Assembly: GCA_026724425.1 (NCBI GenBank)
Contig: JAIUCV010000576.1
Coordinates: 248,001 to 312,000, forward strand
Direction: 5' to 3'
From: Erythrophleum ivorense
Taxonomy: Eukaryota > Streptophyta > Magnoliopsida > Fabales > Fabaceae
Length of the DNA stretch: 64,000 nt
A model generated the notes under the pieces. It had not been told where the DNA came from and did no database searches. It was given only the letters and a program-made list of their open reading frames with translations. Each line of letters begins with the position of its first letter. Position 1 is the first letter of the stretch. Positions 57,984-64,000 of the stretch are shown here, piece after piece. The position numbers and the translations under genes are program-made.

Positions 57984-58256
57984 TCACAGTAACCACCACC
58001 ATGGTTTGTGGGAAGGTAGTGATGGGGATTTCCTATAAAAGGAGGCTTTGTAACCTTGAGGAAGAGGAAGATGATCAAGCGGAGGAGAATAAATCGGAGA
58101 CGGAAGAGGAGAATGGATCGGAGATGGAAGAGGAGAATGTAGCGGTTGGTAGTTAGTGTGAGATTGCAGGAGCTTACGGTTGCTATTGGCTTCACCAAGT
58201 GATATTAGAGTTACCAAGAGAAAAACTAGGATGAAGGAAAGACCTTTGGGCACCAT
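57984..58256 (-). CDS. Small secreted proline-rich protein, copy 1 (90 aa)
   Basis: A single-exon gene. Signal peptide about 1-23 (MVPKGLSFILVFLLVTLISLGEA). The mature part has SPLPSPIHSPLPSPIYSPP repeats, then a conserved C-terminus YKASFYRKSPSLPSHKPWWWLL. It is paralogous to the 59.5-kb gene, with the same signal peptide pattern, NRKLL motif and PWWWLL end, but shorter and with fewer SPPPP/YSPP units, so it looks degenerate for extensin-type hydroxyproline glycosylation. It is probably a cell-wall protein. The A. thaliana counterpart is a single proline-rich family gene, as I recall. No function is known to me. Confidence 0.75.
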   Translation of the reverse strand: MVPKGLSFILVFLLVTLISLGEANSNRKLLQSHTNYQPLHSPLPSPIHSPLPSPIYSPPLDHLPLPQGYKASFYRKSPSLPSHKPWWWLL

Positions 58257-59533
58257 TTTAATTATATGGTCTGTACTGAATCTTAATGTTCAGATCCTAA
58301 TTAGACTCAACTATGAGTATATATTGCATCCAAATGGAAACTCACTTTAATTAGAGGGCTCCCACTACCAGTAACTGTTAAGATTATTTTTGTTGGATTA
58401 TTTTTCTTAAGTTTATATTGGTCCGGCTTTGCCGCCTTTTCTTCTTCTTTTGAGTTTTAAATTACTCTTCTTTGCGATTGAGGCCTCCCTCAAACAGTAA
58501 ACAGTAAACTTCTATATTAATGGTACTAAAATACCAACAAAATGGTTGTCTTTGATTAGTGTTTCCTAAACAAATTCTACAGCGCATTTTTCACTAATTA
58601 TTGGGGTTTTTTATTTGGAGGAACTAGTCAAAATGGTTAGCTTTAAAAATTGAGTCCTCATAAAACACTAGCCTACAATTCAATTTACGGTCTGAGAATC
58701 ATCACCTTCACAGTCAATTTTAAAAAGAACCCCTTGCGTTACCAAAATTCTTCTACCAAAATACTTATTGGATTTAGGATTTGAATTTAGTATTTACAAA
58801 ATGTCTGCATCTAGGATTTGAGTGAAAATTTACTATGATTTAGTATATAGGTCTAAAGATGGAACTAACGCGCGGGTGTACAAAAGAAGATTTTTAGTCT
58901 TTTAAAAATAGTTACATCACATATTTGAGAGAAGAGGCTTAGAGGCATAGGTTTTCTCTCTTTCATCAAGAAAAACTAAACACGAAAGAGTTGTGTGTAG
59001 CTTGAGAAGTTATGAGTCAGAGATAGACAACCGTGTAAGACTAGTAGAAAATAGAGCTGAGGAATAAAGGCGTGGCTTGGATTTGGACATATCTGTTTAA
59101 GTGAAATGTGTAACAAAACAACTTGCCTAAATTGACATATTTGGATTAACATTTTACCCCCCAAAAAAACAACTTGCCTATTTTGTTTTAGTTAGTAACA
59201 AGTTTATACCATTATGATACACTTATTTCCAATTAGTTTTAATTTGGAAGTATATGGTTTTTTTTGGACAAACATGTAATTAATTTAAACGCGCGATTAA
59301 AGAAACACACGCATATTTTTGTTTGTTCGACAAGATTTGAAATAATCACAAATTGAAAAGAATCAATACAATACAAGAAAAATGTCATCAAACCGTTAAT
59401 GGATGGATCGAACTTCTCTCACAGTACAAAAGAGCAAAATAAATTAAAAAATTGTGATCGAAAAATAGAAGAAAGCTCAAGGAAATTAGAGACATCAGAC
59501 AATACATAATCAATGAACTAAAGTCTCAACTCG
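58257..59533. other. Interval between the two proline-rich copies
   Basis: The left 530 bp are the copy 1 promoter and are homologous to the copy 2 promoter. The middle (about 58.8-59.3 kb) is AT-rich and not part of the duplication. I see no additional gene. Confidence 0.5.
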
Positions 59534-59878
59534 TCATAGCAACCACCACCATGGTTTGCTGGAAGGTGGTGGTGGTGGAGATTTCCTATAATAGAAGGCT
59601 TTGTAAACTTGAGGAGGAAGAGCAACCGGAGGATTGACAGGAGTAGGAGGAGGAAGATCAGCAGGGGGAGAATAGTCCGGAGTAGGAGGAGGAAAATCTG
59701 CCGGAGGAGAATAGACCGGAGATGGAGGAGGAGGAGAATAGACCGGAGATGGTAGAGGAGAATCTGGTTGGTTGTTAGTTTGAGTATACAGGAGCTTACG
59801 GTTGTTATTAGCTTCACCAAGTGTGATTAGGGTTGCCAAGAGAAAAACTAGGGTGAAAGAAAAACCTTGGGACACCAT
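59534..59878 (-). CDS. Small secreted proline-rich (extensin-like) protein, copy 2 (114 aa)
   Basis: Start MVSQGFSFTLVFLLATLITLGEA at 59878 is chosen over an upstream in-frame ATG at 59926, because it begins the signal peptide and aligns with copy 1. The mature protein has YSPPPPSPVYSPP, PPADFPPPTPDYSPPADLPPPTP repeats and the shared end FYRKSPPPPPSSKPWWWLL. The SPPPP and YSPP motifs are targets for proline hydroxylation and arabinosylation in cell-wall glycoproteins. It is the likely counterpart of the thaliana proline-rich gene next to PLT1. A long (AT)n tract lies about 60 bp upstream of the start. Confidence 0.82.
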   Translation of the reverse strand: MVSQGFSFTLVFLLATLITLGEANNNRKLLYTQTNNQPDSPLPSPVYSPPPPSPVYSPPADFPPPTPDYSPPADLPPPTPVNPPVALPPQVYKAFYYRKSPPPPPSSKPWWWLL

Positions 59879-59935
59879 TTTTAATCGTTGTGTTCCTTTT
59901 GTTCTCAATGATAATGTTAAGATCATAATTAAGCT

Positions 59936-59984
<49 letters not shown>

Positions 59985-60696
59985 AATCTATTGGAATTGC
60001 TTTCTTAGTTAGATGGTTACCACTAACTTCAAAAAGATATTTTTTGGATTGTAGTTCTTAATAAACATATATATTGGCCGGCTTTGCCGTTTTTGTTTGC
60101 ATTTATAAGTTTCTCTTCTTTGCTTATTGAGGCCGTCCTCTAACTAGTAAGCTTTCGAAAGAACTGGTATTAAATATTAAGAATAAAAGGTTATTCTTTT
60201 GGATTATATACAAGTAGTTCGTTATGACTTTAAAACACATTAATCGTACATGATTTATATAATCTATGTTGGTTTAGTTAATACTTTCTAAACAAATTAT
60301 ACAAATTATTTTACTAATAACTGACTTCTTTTTGTCGGCTCGCTAGCTTTAGTAAAAGATAATATAATCAGAAAAACCAGATGAAATTTAAATTTTTATA
60401 AACGAGTTACACGTTTGGAAATTAGTCAAAAGGGTTAGCTTTAAACAAAACTTGGGTACTCTTAAACTTAACTGAGTACCCATAAAATCCTAACCCTCAA
60501 GAACCATTTAACCACCTTCTGAGAATCGTTACCTTCGCCGTCAATTTAAAAATGAACCCCTTACGTTACTTCAATTCTTCTACCAAAAGTCCATTCTAAA
60601 TTGATCCTATTACTTTTCCAAGACAAAGATGAAAAATTAAAATAGTTACTATTTTGACCTCTTTCCTTGTGCCACAAGAAACAGATCTCTTTTCAT
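59879..60696. other. Copy 2 promoter and PLT1 3' flank
   Basis: The left part is the promoter of the second proline-rich gene, including the (AT)20 tract. It is homologous to the copy 1 promoter up to about 60610. The last 90 bp are the PLT1 3' UTR. There is no other gene. Confidence 0.55.
59941..59980. repeat. (AT)20 microsatellite
   Basis: A pure 40-bp AT dinucleotide repeat in the promoter of the copy 2 proline-rich gene, absent from the homologous position of copy 1. Expected to be length-variable and difficult to sequence. Confidence 0.97.
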
Positions 60697-63328
60697 TCAT
60701 TCCACATAGTGAAAAAAACCGCCAGGATTGGAACCCTGAACAGATTCACCGGTCCAACCACCATACCCTCCAGCTCCATCACTCGAAGGCATATCGTAAT
60801 CTGTTTTAACGGTTGGAAACTCCTCAGAGGATCCAACGGTTGAGCTCGACCCCATGCCAATACCGTGGTTACCAAGAAAAGCTGCAGTGTTGTAGCTCCC
60901 ACTAGAGCTACCTCCATTGTTGTTGTTGTCAACGATAGATGTAGAGACAAGGCCATGAAGCAGAGCCGGATTGCTATGGAGATACGCGTTGTAGAGCTGC
61001 TGCGAGTTCTGGCTCGATTGTTGTTGCTGCAAGTAATTGTTGGTTTGTTGGTGAAGATGAAGCTGCGTCTGAATATAGCTATGGTGATTAAAAGAGGAGG
61101 AATCATGAGCGTTGTTGCTGTTGTACTGGGAGATGTCATTGTTCTGTAGAGATAGAAAAGGCTCTAATGGTTGTTGAATGCTTAGAGGGTAGGGTTGAAG
61201 CTGAAGCCTTGATGAGCTCGAGCCAGAGCCAGAGCTCGAGCCACCACCGTATTGGAAACTTGAGCCAAGGGCTATCATCTCGGCTTCGCGTTTCCTTGAA
61301 GACTCTAGAGCTTGAGCTTCTTTGAGCCGCTTAGCTGCGCCTCCTCCTATAGGAAGTGTGCTGCTCTCTAGGATGGCTTTCACGTCGTACCTGTTGATCT
61401 CGAAGTTGGTCACTGCGTTGAGTCCTCTAAACTTTATGGCGGCTATATCGTAAGCTTCCGCTGCTTCTTCCTCAGTGCCTGACCAGATTAAATCAAATCG
61501 TTAATGTATATGTATGAATTATAGTACTTATTTTAAAACATCATATCAACTTTGATTTAAAATTGTTTGTTCTAGTGATTTTGAAACGACTCTTATATGG
61601 TTTGCGTATCTAATAACGAATACTTACTAAAGGTTCCCAAGTAGAGGTCTTTGTTTCCGGCAACTCGGCCGATCCTTGCTTGCCATCTTCCATGTTGGTG
61701 ATGCCTATTATACATATATATGATGAAAAGAACAAAATATTTAATATATGATGCTAAAGACCAAGTATGTGAATACACATATTATATATACATATATATG
61801 TATTATGTATATATATGAACCTTGTTACTCCTCGATACATTGAAGCACCTCGTGAGAATCCGCTACTTTTCCTGTGATTAACGAACAGAGAAAAGATGTT
61901 ATTAGATTAGAGAACTTTCGATTTATATGTAAAAAAGCCACATGAGAAAACACAAAACAAAACACCTTCTAATAGCAGCCACGAACTCTTGTCTTGTCAT
62001 GTGCTTCATTTCCTCTACTTCTTTCTCGTAGTTTGTAATCTGATAATTTTTATTAATGAATCGAAGATAAGAATCATGCAAAAATGAATCAAGAAATAAA
62101 TTTTACATTCAATTCGAAAAAAAGAAATTATTGCAAGAAAAGTATATATGCATCAACATACCGGGAAGTTAGTAGTAGTCGAGGGACCCCAGTACTTAAG
62201 TGCAGCTAGATCATATGATCTTGCTGCTTTATCTTCTTTGTCATACCCACCTATACCAAAAGTTTGATTTAATTTAATTTTCTCAAACGAAAGAATATGA
62301 TTAAGCCACGAGTATGATAAAGAAGAATCCAATTCGATATACTCACCCAAGTAAACTAGAGATTGTTTATTGAATCCCCAAGATTTTACGCAGAAGGTAC
62401 AAAGAACGAAGAAAGTATATAAACATAGTTAGTATATACTTATGAGCAAAATCAAAATTAATTAAAAGACAGAACCTAATTATCTGTGTAAGTAAATTAC
62501 TTACCTTGTCTTCCTTTCCTAGACTGTCCTTCCCTTCTACAACTATTATCCCAAAGGTGAGCTTCATATCGACCGGTCCATCGATGCCTAAATATAATTG
62601 AACCAAAACCATACATATACATTTATTCATCATTAAAATTCAATATTCAATATCATAAAAAAAAAATCAATTAAGTGAAAGTAATGAGTCACGTATGTAA
62701 CCTTGTGACACCACGATAAATCGAGGTTCGTTGTCCGAAAGTGTCCAAAGCACGTCTCGGCGTGGCTGTCTCGACAACGGCTACTGCTCCACCGCTAGAG
62801 TTATCGGGGGTGGTCTCGGACGGTGAAGCTTTGGCAACAGCGTTATTACCACCGGTGGTCCCCATGGACAAAGTGAGTGACTGTAGATTGTGAGCACTCT
62901 CTTGAAGCTCATAGCTATTGTTAGGAGTGTTGGGGTCACAAGCTACGACGACGTCGTTTGATTGGACGGTAGGCATCATGCTATTGGTATGAAAGTAGTA
63001 GTCTGAGTCGTTGTAAGCTACGAGGTGGTCGGATTGGTTTTCGTCCGGTTTGCTCACACCGAGAAAATCAGCCACTTTTGGAACCTCTCCTCCTTCACCT
63101 CCTCCACCGTGTGGATTGATCATATTCCACTCTACAAGCATAAATATACTTTTTAGTGTATGAATATACACAAAAAGAGAAGCATATATGTGCACATATA
63201 TAAGTGTTACCTTGTGTTTGAAAAGGGTTGTCCATATGGTCGCTGACCAAGCCAAGGTTGTATTCATGAGGAGGCAATGAAGACTGGTTTGGTGAAAGAG
63301 GAAAACCAAGCCAGTTGTTAGAATTCAT
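60697..63328 (-). CDS. PLT1: PLETHORA1-type AP2/ERF double-domain transcription factor (9 exons, 570 aa)
   Basis: Exons (minus): 63328-63211, 63131-62702, 62587-62505, 62355-62347, 62250-62162, 62039-61966, 61871-61821, 61704-61628, 61478-60697. Exon 4 is the 9-nt microexon typical of the AP2 family (V-Y-L within [20 protein letters not shown]). N-terminus [13 protein letters not shown]; euANT block [14 protein letters not shown]2-1 about 176-243 ([21 protein letters not shown]); linker; AP2-2 about 278-336 ([21 protein letters not shown]). The C-terminal region is Gln/Asn/Ser-rich. PLT1 with PLT2 specifies the root stem-cell niche as an auxin-dependent dosage regulator. Oddity: the frame ends [12 protein letters not shown], whereas one frame over the DNA reads FTMWNE and stop, as in the thaliana protein I recall. 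A T7 run (60713-60719) is the apparent single-base insertion point. Confidence 0.95.
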
Positions 63329-64000
63329 TTTCCCTTTTTTGAGTCAAATCTGTTTGTGTTTGGGTTTATCAATCACTTTGGTATGATCAATGTACCAAGC
63401 TCTTAGCCAATCACAGAAGAAAGGAAGATTCAGTAATCAAGGATTTAAGAAAAGAGAAATTAATGATCAAGACTACTTTTCAAAGATTGGAGAATATGTA
63501 TATATATATATATATATAGGCAGAGATCTTCTTCTGCTTTATATATTGCCAAAAGCTCTTTCTCTCTCTCTCTCTCTCTCTCCAAAAGCTGGAAACTCTG
63601 ATAATTTTAGGGTTTTAACAAAGGAGAAGATATTTCTGAGAGACGAATATAGTGGAAGGCCATAGAAGTTTTAAGGTTTAGAGAGACCCCTTTAGTTATA
63701 TGGATTTTAGCTTAGAATACTAAGAGAAAATAATATAAATAACTATATATGCACTTTATATGATTATATATTGTTTATATTATTATATCAAGGTAATAAT
63801 TAAGTCCAGTATAGGATTTAAATTTTCGGACAACATTTTTTTCCTCCTACAATTTACACGCTTTCGAATTTGAAACTGAATTATGATGTAGTAACAAAAC
63901 ATGTACACACCATATAGACTACAAACAATAATTCAATAAAACAACAATATATACATGACTCTATTTGTTTTAATATAAATGTCGATTTCACATTTTCATT
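63329..64000. other. PLT1 5' leader and promoter with two microsatellites
   Basis: It holds the PLT1 leader and proximal promoter. A (TA)n tract lies at about 63499-63518 and a (CT)n tract at about 63560-63582. A short frame over these repeats is low-complexity and not a gene. The rest is AT-rich up to the window edge. Confidence 0.6.

Larger units (their letters stand above)
57650..60610. repeat. Diverged segmental tandem duplication carrying two proline-rich genes
   Basis: Unit 1 is about 57650-58790 and unit 2 about 59340-60610. Matching blocks are seen outside the genes as well. 3' flank: aaaccgttaatg with gatagaa/atcctcaaggaaat-type strings. 5' flank: tattggccggctttgccg versus ggtccggctttgccg. 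Distal 5': ggttagctttaaa and ctgagaatc...accttc...gtcaattt...aaccccttgcgttac versus its unit 2 counterpart. The intervening 58.8-59.3 kb lacks a match. Confidence 0.75.

Noticed and set aside
63390..63665. 91-aa plus-strand ORF over the PLT1 promoter
   Set aside because: Made largely of microsatellite-encoded YIYIYI and SLSLSL strings; antisense to the PLT1 leader.

Overview
This is plant nuclear DNA from a Brassicaceae species: AT-rich, with short-intron multi-exon genes, a tRNA gene, MITE-like repeats and compact gene spacing. The protein set and its order (ABCG15, NADK1, RBL, psbTn, a gag-derived gene, NFU4, a CYP705A P450, ORRM1, SEC62, NF-YA9, an SMR-like gene, a double-RRM gene, WIP4, ZTP29, AGP40, NEK5, proline-rich genes, PLT1) match, as I remember it, Arabidopsis thaliana chromosome 3 from about At3g21090 down to At3g20840. 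Several proteins (PLT1, NF-YA9) differ from the thaliana versions I remember. Only one CYP705A and one gag-like gene are present where I recall several in Col-0. My inference is a close relative (Arabidopsis/Camelineae) rather than the Col-0 reference, but I could not search to confirm this.

Layout. 1-2.7 kb: non-coding. 2.8-6.6 kb: ABCG15 (+). 6.6-10.6 kb: non-coding, with an orphan promoter-like cluster and a repeat-like tract. 10.7-13.5 kb: NADK1 (+), convergent with RBL (-, 14.0-16.1 kb). 17.05-17.4 kb: psbTn (+), behind a G-box/I-box promoter. 17.7-19.4 kb: an intact gag-derived ORF (-) with three zinc knuckles and a dead protease motif. 20.6-22.3 kb: NFU4 (-). 22.8-26.3 kb: a decayed squalene synthase pseudogene (-) invaded by repeats. 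27.1-28.7 kb: CYP705A (+). 29.0-30.9 kb: ORRM1 (-), divergent from SEC62 (+, 31.5-33.5 kb). 33.9-35.3 kb: NF-YA9 (-) with a miR169 site just after the stop. 37.7-38.2 kb: SMR-like CDK inhibitor (-). 41.8-43.0 kb: hnRNP H/F-type double RRM protein (-). 43.34 kb: tRNA-Ser(GCU) (+). 43.9 kb: S1/SPH secreted protein (+). 47.2-49.3 kb: WIP4 (+). 50.3-53.2 kb: ZTP29 (+). 53.7 kb: AGP40 (+). 54.3-56.6 kb: NEK5 (-). 58.0-59.9 kb: two tandem proline-rich genes (-). 60.7-63.3 kb: PLT1 (-).

There is no operon-like logic. These are independent housekeeping and developmental genes: lipid export, NADP synthesis, H3K4 methylation, photosystem II, Fe-S assembly, plastid RNA editing, ER translocation, CCAAT transcription, cell-cycle inhibition, zinc transport, microtubule/cell growth and root stem-cell identity. 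The most unusual content lies between psbTn and CYP705A, where a gag-derived protein, a psbTn fragment, a squalene synthase pseudogene, a 119-bp tandem repeat and MITE-like elements are packed into about 9 kb.

All exon coordinates were derived by eye from splice sites, reading-frame continuity and family similarity. Every multi-exon model below closes in frame.
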